Below, piece by piece: positions 1 to 12,028 of a DNA stretch of 64,000 bases; positions within the stretch are counted from its first letter, which is position 1; each line of letters begins with the position of its first letter. The stretch is taken from assembly GCA_037176705.1 (NCBI GenBank), contig CM073887.1, forward strand, positions 26,601,501 through 26,665,500. The letters are read 5' to 3'. The position numbers and the translations under genes were made by a program. Source of the DNA: Molossus alvarezi (Eukaryota > Chordata > Mammalia > Chiroptera > Molossidae). The notes beneath the pieces are model-generated. The model had not been told where the DNA came from. It did no database searches and saw only the letters and a list, made by a program, of their open reading frames with translations.

Positions 1-569
1 GTCTACATCAATATTCCACCTGACGTTAGCACCCATCATGCTTCATTTTATACCCTTCCACTCTGCACCTGCTGAGCTTTGCCCTGAATAGAACTTCCAG
101 ACGACAGAACTTGCGCAGTCAGGGTGCAGCTTTCCCGGGGAATCCCCGGCCCCGTGGACGAAGTGGAGGCAGAGAGGTGCCAGGCCCCCGTCCTCACTGC
201 CCTGTTCCGCTCTAGGGTACCGACCACGGCCTGCTCGATCCTGAACCGTGTCTCTGCACAGCAGTGATGCCAGGGCTAGGCACACCATCTGTGCTAACAC
301 CACATGTCCACAGGGACCTGGGTCAGACAAACTGGACTTGCAGTCATTCCACCTGGCAAGAAGCTAGAAAACAGGAGTTCATTGCAATTTTTAGCAAAAT
401 ACTTAAAAATTCTCTGTAAAGGGCCTTCTTTCAGAATAGGTAATGAATAGGTAATAAGCCAAAGTGTAGTAATCAGCATCTGTGAAGTAGTCAAAAGAAT
501 ATAAAGCAAAGATATTAAATGAGAAGAATACAACCCTTTTCAGATCGTGCTAAAGAGGAAAGGTAAGGT
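1..569. other. Intergenic sequence, nothing recognised
   Basis: The part around 60-340 is GC-richer than its surroundings and holds an open frame of 95 codons on the minus strand. It has no recognisable domain, splice context or repeat identity, and I assign nothing. Confidence 0.5.
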
Positions 570-760
570 GGAAACAGGATGGACTTGAGGCCAAGCAGAC
601 AGGAGGTTTGATCAGCCACTTAGTAGCTGTGAGGTGAGGAACATCAATTCTGAGTTTGTATCTTCGTCTGTTAATAGGAAGCTGCAACACTTCCTTATCT
701 CAGTGTTATAAATGGATTTCAAAATACTGCATTTCAAGTACCTCGCACAGAGCACATCAT
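570..760 (+). repeat. MIR-like ancient SINE fragment
   Basis: The sequence has the MIR core pattern: 'cacttagtagctgtgaggtg', then a 'tttgtatcttcgtctgttaa' block, and 'agtacctcgcacagagcac' at the end. Divergence is high, as expected for this mammal-wide family. Confidence 0.5.
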
Positions 761-2689
761 AGATATATGGTCCACAATGGTGATGTTGGTGGCAGTAGAG
801 ACAACAATTCCGGTGATGCTGGCCATGGGCAGAGGCCACAACGATGTGCTATTCTACTCTCTGGTAGAGACCACCGAGTGAGTGGTAACTCCTGAATAAA
901 TCTCCAAAAGAAAAGAGTGAACAAAAGAAAGGGAATAGAATACTGAAAAAGGTAACACAGGTTAAACACCAGAAGAGGTAGAAGAAAGTGCAGCAGCCTA
1001 CAAAACCAGCTGTGGCCACTGGCATCATGGACATGTCCAATAAGCTTCATCAAGGTGATCTTTCCTGCCTGAGGCATTACAGGCCACATTCACTATCAGC
1101 GTGGGCTACACCGATGACCCTTAACCCAGCGAAGCCAAATCTTTGCTCTGCTTTTAAGAACACTGATTCTCAGGGAATTTTGCACTGATTTCATTTGGTC
1201 CCATAAAGCTAAAGTATGTAATGCCCTAGAAACCTATGTTACAATTGAGCTGTTTCATGGGCTGCCCAGTAGGAAAAATTAAAGGGTAAAGAAATAGAAC
1301 ATTTGTCAGTACCTAAAATGATGTTTACCTAAGACCAGTAAAACTAGGAGGTAGTGTACTTACAAGGTAAAGCCTAAAAGTCCAAGCATATTCTCTCTTG
1401 ACATTTCTGAGGCAGAAACTCCAAATGCCATCCAGTCCCAACCACAGAAGACAATCCTTATGAGAATTGTGAAAAGAGAAGTTGAGTCACATATTGGAAC
1501 AAATGTTGGTTTTTAAGCCTCCCACAACATCAGATGACGGAAAGATTTCAGAAGTTGTGTAAATAAAATATGAGTATCAAAGTTTGTACTTCCCTTTCTG
1601 CAAGTAATGTTTATCTTTGTTTATGTGAAGAACTGCAAACCAAAATGTGAGTAGAGATTAGCTATTCCTTCCACAATAATGTGTCTGATTTTCACTGACA
1701 TGAGGGGAGGTACGAAGTTCAAAATGTGTTCATTATTTTATTAAAATCAACTGCCCAACCCCCTCCTTTCTGATTTCTATTACCTAAAACAATTTGGCCA
1801 TGCTGTTCATAATCCAGATATCGTTATCCCTCAGCTCCCATATCCTCTGAGTTCTTCTCTAACCTTTAGTTTCAAACCAAAGCAAAAGCCTTAATTCAGA
1901 GTTTTCATTGTATGCTGTTTACATGAAGCAACAATGGAACATAACCTCCAAAAGGTCAGTATCTCCCTGGACTCTATTAAGAGAAGTACAGTATTCAGAA
2001 TGTGAGAGGTGTTGGCCCCACATTAGTTTTGCAAAACAAACAAACAAACAAAAAAATGAATGCCACACCTGAAGTATTAAAGTATTATACCTCTTAAAAA
2101 GATTTTAGAGATTCGACATATTAATACCAATTTCTCCCATTCTGAGTTCAGAACCAGTTGAAAAATAAGATGCAGGAGACTGATAGAGGTTAAACTGTCA
2201 GCTGTATTATTGATAAACTAATTGTAGAAAGTAGCATTTAATCTATGGAACGGAGATTGATACTCTGTGCCCACAAGCCATTCCTCCTTCCCCATACACA
2301 CCCCCAAGCCTGCCTCAGCACCCAGGGGGGAGTTTGCAGCTGCAGCTGCCTGGGGCAGGGAACACTGGGGAAGGGGAAGCTTACAGTCCTTTGACAGAGC
2401 CATTCCACTCAATTAGCTCACCTGTCACCACCTGACTTCTCTGTAGGAGTGGGTCAAGCATGGGACTTGAGGCCTTGTCTTATTCCAGTGGAGGTCCTTC
2501 AACACAGAAACACTGACCAAGTGAAAGGAGTTTCCTTTCCAACAGCACTCAGTTCTAGACCCTTCACTGGATTAAGTCAGAGCAGGTGGAGAGCATGAAC
2601 AGGATAGTGGGGACCTTTGAACCCCTGTTTCAAAGTGGTTGCAAGGGCAAGACTACATGGAAATAACACCTTCTGACTGCTGAACGGGT
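761..2689. other. Intergenic sequence; short CAAA repeat only
   Basis: No gene or well-defined repeat is recognised. A short (caaa)n run sits near 2033-2056. AT-rich non-coding sequence otherwise. Confidence 0.5.
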
Positions 2690-3720
2690 AGTCGACTTGG
2701 TCTTAGACATACATTGCCTCCCCCCATATTTGCTGCATCCTGTTCAGTTACTCGAGGCCACGTGACTAGTCCTGGCCAATGAAACATGAGCAGAGCTGAT
2801 GAGTGTCACCTGCAGGCGAAGGCAATGAAAAGTCTGTCCTTTGTTTTTCAGGCTCACGTTCCTTCTTCTGCAATGACTGCAGAGGTCTCACATCCCAGGC
2901 GGGGCAGCTAAGCCAGGTGGAGCTCCTAACCTAGGTGCTGAGTGAAGGAGAGGGAGAAGAGAGCTAGGCCATGGCCATGGAGGACAATGGGAGAAGGAAG
3001 TGCTTTCCAGGGTATGGAATCGAACCCGAAATCAGGAGGCCCTAAAGTATGTGCCTGGCAAGACTTCGGAATTGCCGCCGACCAGTGAGTGCTGCGCACC
3101 TCCTGCCTCTCACCGTCCCAAGTGGAGAGTTTGCTGACACCACCTTGACCCTCCTCGACCTTTACATGCCGGGCGTGAGGGGTGCACACCTGTCTTTAGT
3201 TCACAGGTTTCTGGAGCAAGAGTAGCCATATGCAGCCCTGATTGAGAGGCTATTTTGGGATCACTCAACATCCCAAACTGGAAGCTCAAAGCCTTGATTT
3301 GACGTGACTTTCAGTGGCCTCCCCTGTGGAGGAGGTAAGTGAAACCCATATTTGAAAATAAATAAATAAACAAAGTTACGCTGGAGACCAGAAGGGAAGA
3401 CGCTGGTGATGACAGTGCTGCTCACCAAACACTGAGGCTAAACAAAGCCATGTGCCTCGCTCTGGCCTGTGAGCTGCGGAAGGAAGTGACTGCAGGTGTC
3501 GCTTCCTGAAACCAAGACAAGAGACCAAGGAAACCTTATGTTGAGACGGCAGAACCACAAGGCTGACTCCTTCTGTGTCGCTGAGTCACTACGTGTAGGA
3601 CAAATTTCCCAAAGTTACATGGACCTACAGACTCTTCATGAAAAATCAACTTCTATTAAGTTAAACCGTGAGATTTAGGGTTGCTTCTTACTACAACATA
3701 GTCTAGCGTATCCTGTCTTC
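2690..3720 (+). repeat. Old LTR-like fragments (probable MaLR/MLT1)
   Basis: The segments 'atatttgctgcatcctgttc', 'ggccacgtgactagtcctgg' and 'ccaatgaaacatgagcagag' resemble internal blocks of ancient MaLR-type LTRs. A second part with 'tcctgaaaccaag' and 'cttactacaacatagtctag' near 3690 could be the end of the same or a related element. Boundaries are uncertain and the family is an inference from memory. Confidence 0.4.
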
Positions 3721-4039
3721 TATAAACCACAAGGAGCAAAATTCTGAAGTTCCTCAGAGCTCAATCTTGATCTTTTCTTTCTTCTAACTCTATGGGCTCC
3801 TCCTAGGGGATTTTATATATTCCCATGATTTTAAATACCATCTAAAGGTAGGTGACCCTACTCCAAGCTTGCCCTCAAAAGTTGTGGGTTATACTTGGTG
3901 TGCTGGCAAAATTAGTTGTGTCCCTTTTATCATTCTCAAAGCTGCCTAGGCTTGGATAATTAAATAATACAGTCACCTTATTTACATGGCATTTACAACC
4001 AAATCTCTACTTCCAACCCTAGGCCTCTTTTCGAACTTC

Positions 4040-4450
4040 ACACGTAGTATATCCAAACATACACTCAACACCTCCCATTGTATATCTCACAAGCAGAGGC
4101 ATCTCAAGCTTAACATTTCCTATATTGAATTTCTTTTTCTTCCCACTTTTTCCAATCTGCTGATTCTTCAATACGTTACATATGCGTGTACCCATATGCT
4201 CGAGTTAGAAACATGATGTTATCTTTGACATCTGCGTCTCCCTCATCCACATACTATCTCTCACCATGGCCTGTCGGTTCTACCCCTGAAATATATCATA
4301 AACCCATCCACGTCTTCTCATCCCTATGGCAGCACCTGATCCAAGTCACCGCTCTTCTGGACCCCCCGCGAGAGCCTCCTCACTACATTCTACTCCTGCT
4401 TCTGCTCTCTACGAGGCAGCCAGAATGACCTTTAAAATATAAATCAGATC
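4040..4450 (+). repeat. Ancient interspersed repeat, family not settled
   Basis: Blocks such as 'tctacccctgaaatatatca', 'cagccagaatgacc' and 'aaatcagatcatgtctgttc' are typical of a widespread ancient mammalian repeat, probably LINE-derived. The sequence is too diverged for me to name the family. Confidence 0.35.
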
Positions 4451-4700
4451 ATGTCTGTTCTTAGCTAAGAACATTCAGTGTTTCTAAAAACAAAACCCTG
4501 GAGAGAAATAATGGCAGCGAAGTGAATGGAAGCTACACAGACCATCTCCCAGGACCAAACTGGAATTACAACGAAAATAAAGACAAATCATCAGGAAGAG
4601 GCAACGGAAAGGCAGCTTGGAGGACCAGATAACCAGGGACACTGACAATCCTGGTAGGCTTGTGAGGACGCGAGAGGGGGCCTGGAGCCCACGGTCCGCA

Positions 4701-4920
4701 GCTGGCTGGGCTGGGACCTGTTGCGGCCTCGGCTGGGACTAGCAGACTCGGCTGGAAGCTGCGCCCTCGGCTGGGTCCTGTGGCCTCGGCTGGGACCAAC
4801 GGCCACCTCGGCTGGGTGCTACGCCCTCAGCTGGGACCAGTGGCCGCAGGTGGAAGCTGTGCCCATGGCTGGGTCCTGCGACCTCACCTGGGTGCTATGC
4901 CCTCAGCTAGGAGCCACAGC
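4701..4920 (+). repeat. GC-rich tandem array in L1-A 5'UTR
   Basis: About ten degenerate units of 18-22 bp, each close to 'ggctgggtcctgtggcctc', are arranged head to tail with signs of a longer (~80 bp) second-order period: the 'gtggaagctg' and 'gctgggtcctg' units recur in the same order. L1-B and L1-C have one short 'agctggga' block at the corresponding place, so the array is an expansion specific to this copy or its subfamily. Confidence 0.85.
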
Positions 4921-5444
4921 AGCCTCGGCCGCCCTTAGCTGGGAGCAGCGCCCTCGGGTTAAAGTCCCAGGCGGCTCCACAGTGCAGAGCCCGGACAGAG
5001 GCTAAATTGGCAGCAGCCACTCACCTTGGGCTCCAGCAGAGAAAGGGCAGACTGGACTGGAACTGTGTGGGGACACTCGGGATTTGGAGGTTGCTCAGAG
5101 ATTTTGCTGAATGCAGCCACGCAGGACTGTGGTCATCTTACTCCTTCCCAGGGCCCTGGGGAGAGGCTTCGGTCCCTCCCTGGAAGATTCAACCCCACCC
5201 GGTGGCCACTGAAATGCTAATTGAGGCCCATTAACAACCAGCAGCTGCCCCACCCTCAGGAATTCCTCTTACAGTGAGCACCTGAGGGAGTTTTTCAGTC
5301 AACTCAGAAACCAAGGCTCTTCAGGTGACCACTACTAATAGCCTCCAGGCAAAAAAGCTAGAGGATAACTACCATTCCCTGGGCTCACAACTCTAACCAG
5401 GAAAGTTAAGACTTGACAGTGGTGTTTAAAGTGGATCCTCCCCT

Positions 5445-5639
5445 CCCTGGCCGGTTTTGCTTAGCGGTTAGCGCATCGGCCTGCAGTCCAGAGAGACCCG
5501 GGTTCGGTTCCCACTAAGGGCATGTACCTCGGTTGCAGTTTGTCCCCAGCCCTGGTTGGGTCGTGTGGGTAGCAACCACTCAATGTGTCCCTTTCATGTC
5601 GATGTTTCTCTCTCTTTAAAAAATAAATGAATAAAAAAT
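5445..5639 (+). mobile_element. Ves-type tRNA-derived SINE inside L1-A 5'UTR
   Basis: The sequence opens ccctggccggttttgc, has A-box-like and B-box-like (gggttcggttccc) Pol III sites, then the 'gcagtttgtcccc' centre and a short A-rich tail. Target-site duplications are 'aaagtggatcctccc' (5428-5442) and 'aaagtgggtcctccc' (5639-5653), one mismatch. It postdates L1-A. Confidence 0.92.
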
Positions 5640-5740
5640 AAAGTGGGTCCTCCCTGCCTCATCTGAACCCAGGAGAGGGAGCCATAAACAGCAGAACATC
5701 AAAACCCACAGGGAAAATCTGGCAGACTCCAAAGCCCACT

Positions 5741-6574
5741 GTGATAGCCAAAATGGTGAAACACAGAAACAAAAGCCAAATGAAAGAACAGGAGACCTCC
5801 ACCGAAGATGAGATAAATGAGGTGCAGTTAAGCAAGTTAATAGAACTAAAATTCAGAGCCATGATCTTGAGGAAGCTCAACAGCATGTGTAAGGACATGA
5901 GCACCATGAGTAAAGACACATTGGAAAGTCTAAATAGCAGTGTAGAGGAAGCTGAGGACCAGATCAGTGAATCAGAAGATAGGATAGAAAAAATCAACCT
6001 ATCAGAAAACCAAAAGAAAAAAATAATTAAAAAACAGAAAAACAGCTTAAGAGAACTGTGGGACAACTGGAAACGTATTAACATTCGCATCATAGGAGTC
6101 CCCAAAGAAGAAGAAAATGACCAAGGGTTAGAGAATATATTTGAAGAAATGGTGCCAGAAAACTTCCCTAATTAGGTGAAGGAAGAAGGTATTCAAGTTC
6201 AAGAAGCACAGAGAGCCCCAAGTAAGAACCCAAAAAATCCCACACCAAGACACACAGTAATAGAAGTGCAAAAAATTCAAGACAAAGAGAGAATCCTAAA
6301 AGCACGGAGAGAGAAGCAACAGGTTACCTACAAAGGAAACCCCATAAGGCTCTCAGCTGACTTCTGAACAGAAACACTACAGGCCAGAAGAGAATGGCAT
6401 GAGGTAATCAAGGTCAGGAAAAACAAGAATCTGAATCCGAGACTACTCTACCCAGCAAGGCTATCATTCAAAATAGAAGGTCAAATAAAGGGCTTCCCAG
6501 ACCAAAAAAAAAGGCTAAGGGAATACATTAGCACCAAACCAGCACTGCCAGAAATGTTAAAAGGACTGCTGTAA
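5741..6574 (+). pseudogene. L1-A ORF1 remnant
   Basis: This is the RNA-binding chaperone (ORF1p) of L1, about 275 codons. The first 144 codons (opening MIAKMVKHRNKSQMKEQE) include a coiled-coil stretch and the start of the RRM-like domain (RIIGVPKEEEN). A TAG at about 6173 breaks the frame. The C-terminal domain continues (RILKARREKQQVTYKG) and meets another stop at about 6365. The tail LPEMLKGLL then TAA ends the reading frame. Confidence 0.9.
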
Positions 6575-6618
6575 TTAACAGGATAAATAGGAAGAAAATA
6601 TAACCACACTAAACAAAA

Positions 6619-9600
6619 ATGGCAGTAAATAAGTACATATCAATTATCACCTTAAATGTAAATGGATTGAATGCTCACATAAAAAGACACAGAGTAGCTG
6701 ATTGGATAAGAAAGCATGACTCATCCACATGTTGCTTACAAGAGACCCACCTCACAACAAAAGACACACATTGGTTGAAAGTGAAGGGATGGAAAAAAAT
6801 CTTCCAAGCAAATGGAAAGGAAAAAAAGCTGGAGTAGCAATACTCATATCTGATAAAATAGATTTCAAAATGAAGGCCATAACTAGAGACAAAGAAGGCC
6901 ACTACATACTATTGAAAGGATTTATCCAACAGGAAGATATAACTTTGATAAACATATAAGCACCCAATATAAGAGCACCAAAATATATCAAAAATCTTCT
7001 GGAGGACTTCAAAGGAGAAATTGATAGCAATACAATCATAGCAGGGGACTTCAACACCCTGCTGCCATCACTGGATAGATCCTCCAGACAAAAAATTACC
7101 AAAGAAACAGAGACTCTAAATAAAGCACTAGACCAAAGGGATTTAATAGATATCTACAGAGAATTACACCCCAAAACTACAGAATTCACATTCTTCTCAA
7201 GTACACATGGTACATTCTCAAAGATGGACCACATGTTAAGGCACAAACTAAGTCTCTACAAGTTCAAGAAGACTGAAGTCATAGCAAGCATCTTCTCAGA
7301 TCACAATGGCATGAAACTAGAAATCAATTGCAACAAGAAAATGCAAAGACATTTGTACACATGGAGGCTAAATAGCATGTTATTAAACAATAAATGGGTT
7401 ACCGAGGAGATCAAGGAAGAAATTAAAAACTTCCTGGAAACCAATGAAAATGAACACACAACAACACAAAATCTATGGGATGCAGCAAAAGCAGTTCTGA
7501 GAGGGAAGTTCATAGCACTACAGGCCTACCTCAAAAAACAAGAAAAAATTCTAATAGACTATCTAACCTCACAACTTAAAGAACTAGAGAGCAAACAAAA
7601 AGAAAACCCCAGAGCAAGAAGAAGAAAGGAAATAGTAAAGATCAGAGCAGAAATAAACAACAGAGTTCAAAAAACAATTCAAAGGATCAATGAAACAAAG
7701 AGCTGGTTTTTCGAAAGATAAACAAGATTGATGGACCCTTAGCTAGACTCACCAAGAAACAAAGAGAGAGAATACATAAAATCAGAAATGAAAGAGGCGA
7801 AGTAACAACTGACAACACAGAAATATAAAAGATGGTTAACAACTACTATGAACAATTATATGGCAACAAATTTGACAATCTAAGCGTAATGGACAAATTT
7901 CTAGAAAAACATAGTCTCCCAAAACTGGACCAGGAGAGATAGAAAACTTTAATAGACCAATAACAACAGAAGAAATTGAAGATGTAATCAAGACTCTCCC
8001 AGCAAACAAAAGCCCAGGCCCAGATGGCTTCACGGGGAAGTTTCACCGAACAGTCAAAAAAGAACTAACACCCATTCTCCTCATACTATTTAAAAAAATT
8101 CAAGAAGAAGGAAGACTCCCAAACTCGTTTTATGAAGCCAGCATAATTCTAATTCCAAAACCAGAAAAAGACACTACAAAAAAAGGAAACTACAGGCCAA
8201 TATCCCTGATGAACAAAGATGCCAAAATCCTGAACAAAATACTAGCAAATCGGATCCAGCAATACACCAAAAAAATTATCCACCATGACCAAGTGGGATT
8301 CATCCCAGGGATGCAAGGCTGGTACAATATTTGCAAATCAATAAACGTGATACACCACATAAACAAAATGAAGAATAAAAACCACATGATCATATCAATA
8401 GATGACGAAAAAGCTTTCGACAAAATCCAGCATCCAATTCTGATAAAAATGCTCAGCAATGTGGGAATAGAGGAATCATATCTAGACATAATAAAGGCCA
8501 TATATGAAAGACCTACAGCCAACATCATACTCGATGGGCAGAAACTAAAAGCATTTCCCTTAAGAACGGGAACAAGACAAGGATGTCCACTTTTGCCACT
8601 CTTATTTGACATAGTACTGGAAGTCTTGGCCACAGCAATCAGACATGAAAAACTAAAAGAGATCCAAACTGGAAAGGAGGAAATGAAACTGTCATTATTT
8701 GCAGATGACATACTATTATACATAGAAAACCCTAAAGACTCCATCAAAAATCTACTAGACTTAATAAATGAATTTGGCAAAGTAGCAGATACAAAATTAA
8801 CGTCACGAAATCGACGGCATTCTTATACACCAATGATGAACTCACAGAAAGAGAAACTGAAAAAACAAACCCATTTACCATCGTGGCAAAAAAAATTAAG
8901 ATACCTAGGAATAAACTTAACCAATGAAGTAAAGGACCTATGTATTTGCAGAAAACTACAGGTCATTGAAAAAAAAAAAAAAATAGAGGAAGATATAAAA
9001 AAGTGGAAGCACATACCCTGTTCATGGATTAGAAGAATTAACGTCATTAAAATGTCCATACTACCCAAAGCAATCTATAGATTCAATGCAATCCTCATCA
9101 AAATACCAACAGCATACTTCACAGAATTAGAACAAGTACTTCAAAAGTTCATATGGAACCAAAAAAGACCTCGAATAGCCACAGCAATCTTGAAAAAGAA
9201 GAACAAAGTTGGAGGGATCACATTACCAGATTTCAGGTTATACTACAAAGCAGCCTGGTACTGGCACAAGAACAGACATATAGACCAGTGGAACAGAACA
9301 GAGAACCCAGAAATGGACCCAAGACATTATGTTCAATTAGTATTTGGCAAAGGTGGCAAGAGCATACAGTGGAGTAAGGACAGCCTCTTTAATAAATGGT
9401 GTTGGGAAAATTGGACAGCTACATGCAGAAAAATGAAACTAGACCATCAACTTACACCCTACACAAGAATAAATTCAAAATGAATAAAAGACTTAAATGT
9501 GACTCATTAATCCATAAAAATCCTAGAAGAAACTGTAGGCAAAAAAATTTCAGACATCATACGCAGCAGAATTTTCACTGATACATCACCTATGGCAACA

Positions 9601-10425
9601 GAAACAAAGGAGAAAATGAACACATGGGACTACATCAAACTCAAAAGCTTCTGCACAGCAATAGGTACAATCATCAAAACGGAAAGGCTACCCACTGTAT
9701 GGGAGAGCATAACTGCCAATGATATATCTGATAAGAGGTTAATTTCCAATATATATAGAGTGGTCATATAACTCCACAAAAGGAAGACAAAGAACCCATT
9801 TAAAAAATGGGTGGAGGAACTAAATAGACACCTCTCTAAACAGGACATACAAATGGCTAAGAGAGATATGAAGAAATGCTCAACATCACGAATCATCAGA
9901 GAGATGCAAATTAAAACAACAATGAGGTATCTATCACCTCACACCTGTCAGAATGGCCGCCATCAACAATCATCAAACAACAAGTGTTGGCAAGGGTGTG
10001 GAGAAAAGGGGACCCTAGTACACTGCTGGTGTGAATGCAGACTGGTACAGCCACTATGGAAAACACTATGGTGTTACCTGAAAAAATTAAAAATTGAATT
10101 GCCATTTGACCCAGTGATCCCACTTCTAGGAATATACCCTAAGAAGCATGAAACACCAATCAGAAAGAATATATGTTCCCCCATGTTCGTAGCAGCACTA
10201 TTTACAATAGCTAAGATCTGGAAACAACCCAAGTGTCCATCAGTAGACAAATGGATCAAAAAGCTGTGGTACATATACACAATGGAGTACTATGCAGCTG
10301 TAAGAAAGAAAGATCTCTTATCCTTTGAGACTACATGGAGGGACCTGGAAAGTATCATCCTAAGCGAAACAAGCCAAACAGAGAAAGACAAGTATCATAT
10401 GATCTCACTTATTTGTGGAATATAA
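6619..10425 (+). pseudogene. L1-A ORF2 remnant (endonuclease / reverse transcriptase)
   Basis: The frame begins MAVNKYISIITLNVNGLNAH with endonuclease motifs (NVNGLNA, QETH, later SDHNGMKLE). Frameshifts and stops occur near 6837, 6958, 7720 and 7826. The reverse transcriptase core 8209-9483 is open for 424 codons and keeps [18 protein letters not shown] and the active-site FADD (LFADDILLY). The cysteine-containing C-terminus ([10 protein letters not shown]) ends SLICGI, stop. Several lesions make a full protein impossible. Confidence 0.93.
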
Positions 10426-10690
10426 TGAACATAACAGTCTGAGGAATGGGGTAGTCCCAGAGACGTGGGAGTGGGGTACAGACTGACAATCCCCAGAAGA
10501 GGGCGTGGTGGGAGAGAGATAAACCACAGAACTTATATACATGTGTGCATGAACAATGGACATGGACAACAAAGCTGGGGACAGGGTGGGGAGGGAGGGG
10601 GAGGGGGAATCAGTGGGGGGAAAAGGAGAAACATCTGTAACAAAAATTAATTAATAAAAAGTAAATGTTAAAAAAATAAAATAAAATAAA

Positions 10691-10950
10691 ATGTAAATGC
10701 AAATAAAATTTAAAAATCTTCAGTTCTCAATTCTGGTCCAGAAGATGCTGCAGGATTTTGTCCCTGTCCACTTTCCCGGCCTTTACTCCCCATCTCCCTC
10801 ATCTCTCTGCCTCAGTCCTTCTGTCCTTCTGTTAGCCTTCAGGAAGCCATGTGTTTTCCCATCACATTGCCTTTGCACCAGCTCGTTCTTCTATCTAGAG
10901 ACTGAGCAACTTAAATTAGACTGGATGATATGGCTCATCCAGAGTAGACT
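10691..10950. other. Pyrimidine-rich sequence, probable old repeat
   Basis: CT-rich sequence such as 'tccctgtccactttcccggc' and 'cctttgcaccagctcgttct' resembles the same ancient LINE-like family noted near 4040. It gives a long chance open frame on the plus strand. No gene is supported. Confidence 0.3.
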
Positions 10951-11300
10951 GTTAGATGCTCACCAAAGACAACATTCTCCCCACCCACCTTGGTGTGCTG
11001 CTGAACTACATTTCCCAGACTCCATTGCAGTTACTGTGGCCAGGGAATACAATTCCAGGCAATGTGATGTGAGCAGCAAATACACCACTTCCTGGCCTAG
11101 CCCCCAAGGGCATCTCCCACATGCTCCTCCACGTTCTTTCCTCTTCCCCGTTGTCTGCAGTGGAGATGACCAGCACGCAACTTTGACGGCCACATGCAGA
11201 AGTTTGCTCATCTTTTGTCAGAATGGGCCCCAGGATGACTGCAGAGAAAAGCCATCTCATCTTTCTGTCTTCTGCTCAGTACAGGTACCTGAGTAAGAAC
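10951..11300 (+). repeat. Old LTR-like fragment (probable MaLR)
   Basis: 'gaactacatttcccagactc', 'ttgcagttactgtggccagg' and 'caatgtgatgtgagcagcaa' are blocks I associate with ancient MaLR-type LTRs. Identity is uncertain. Confidence 0.35.
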
Positions 11301-11410
11301 TACACTTCTATTGTGCTTCAGCCATTATACATTTGGGAGTCTATTCTTAAAACAGTAACACTATTTATTTTTTTAAATCCTGTACCTGAAACATTCATCA
11401 ACCATACCAA

Positions 11411-11437
11411 CACACACACACACACACACACACGCAC
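11411..11437 (+). repeat. (CA)n microsatellite
   Basis: About twelve CA units, the last interrupted by 'cg'. No function inferred. The flanks 11301-11774 otherwise hold nothing recognisable. Confidence 0.9.
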
Positions 11438-11774
11438 AGAACACCCCAACACTCGGTCTCTCTGTACTGCTCACACCTATCCATATTTTAGGTCTGGGCT
11501 TGTATGCATTCCGAGGCCATCCCTGAGCCACCTCATCCAGTCCAACTGAAGTTGCTCTGACATTGCCTTTCTCCACACACTATTCTTTCCAGTCATTTTA
11601 CTCATCACGGTTCATAATTACATAGTCATATGTACTTGTATATTTAAAGTCTGTGGCCACAGCTGATCCATAAGATCCAAGGAATCAGAACCTTTGTCCA
11701 CTGCAATTATATACTTGGAGCTTGCGCTGTGTTGGCACACAGTGGCCAGTCACTGCATTTACAGCTGCCGAGGG

Positions 11775-11892
11775 CAGCCCTGGCCGGTTTGGCTCAGCAG
11801 TTGGAGCATTGGCCTGTGGACCAGAGAGTCCTGGGTTCGGTTCCTGCTAGGGGCAATGTAACCAAATAAATAAATTAATTAAAATAATAAAA
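11775..11892 (+). mobile_element. Internally shortened Ves SINE
   Basis: The tRNA-like head with A and B boxes ('gggttcggttcctgctaggg') is followed directly by an A-rich tail. Flanking repeats 'ctgccgaggg' (11765-11774) and 'ctgcagaggg' (11893-11902) look like a target-site duplication with one mismatch. It lies just downstream of the CPE poly(A) site. Confidence 0.85.
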
Positions 11893-12022
11893 CTGCAGAG
11901 GGTGGACGTATGACAGGCCACTCGCAAGGGAATACTTTTTTTTTTTTTATCACGAGACCACAACTCTAGGCCAAAATCATCAGAGAATTAAAGTACAGAC
12001 CATGGGGATATTTTTTGTAACC

Positions 12023-12028
12023 TTTATT
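12023..12028 (-). promoter_or_regulatory. CPE: Poly(A) signal of CPE (AATAAA)
   Basis: On the minus strand the sequence reads aatgaataaaggttac, giving a canonical AATAAA about 690 bases past the stop codon. It is the most distal good signal before intergenic repeats begin. Confidence 0.75.

Larger units (their letters stand above)
4501..10690 (+). mobile_element. L1-A: near full-length LINE-1
   Basis: The element has the complete L1 order: GC-rich 5'UTR opening with an 'atggcagcg' block as in L1-B and L1-C, broken ORF1, broken ORF2, G-rich 3'UTR, and a tail of A-rich repeats after 'ggagaaacatctgtaacaaa'. It lies outside CPE, downstream on the opposite strand. A Ves SINE has inserted in its 5'UTR. 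I could not find a convincing target-site duplication, so the exact ends are approximate. It cannot move by itself because both ORFs are interrupted. Confidence 0.95.

Noticed and set aside
43..330. A 95-codon GC-rich open frame on the minus strand as a small gene
   Set aside because: No domain, signal, splice context or repeat homology. GC-rich sequence lengthens chance frames.
4721..5005. A 94-codon frame over the L1-A 5'UTR as a Trp/Ala-rich protein
   Set aside because: It is the translation of the degenerate tandem array in the L1 promoter.
5461..5520. tRNA gene suggested by intact A and B boxes in the Ves SINEs
   Set aside because: The tRNA-like part is the head of a SINE, lacks a proper cloverleaf and CCA-end context, and recurs with the same body across the window.
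8209..9483. Reverse transcriptase as part of a retron-like or other novel defence system
   Set aside because: It is the L1 ORF2 core, with endonuclease upstream, cysteine domain and L1 3'UTR downstream.
4441..10720. A target-site duplication around L1-A
   Set aside because: Flanks at both ends are A-rich, but I found no convincing direct repeat.
10697..11296. A 199-codon plus-strand frame as a coding exon
   Set aside because: It lies over CT-rich and old-repeat sequence without recognisable domains or splice sites.
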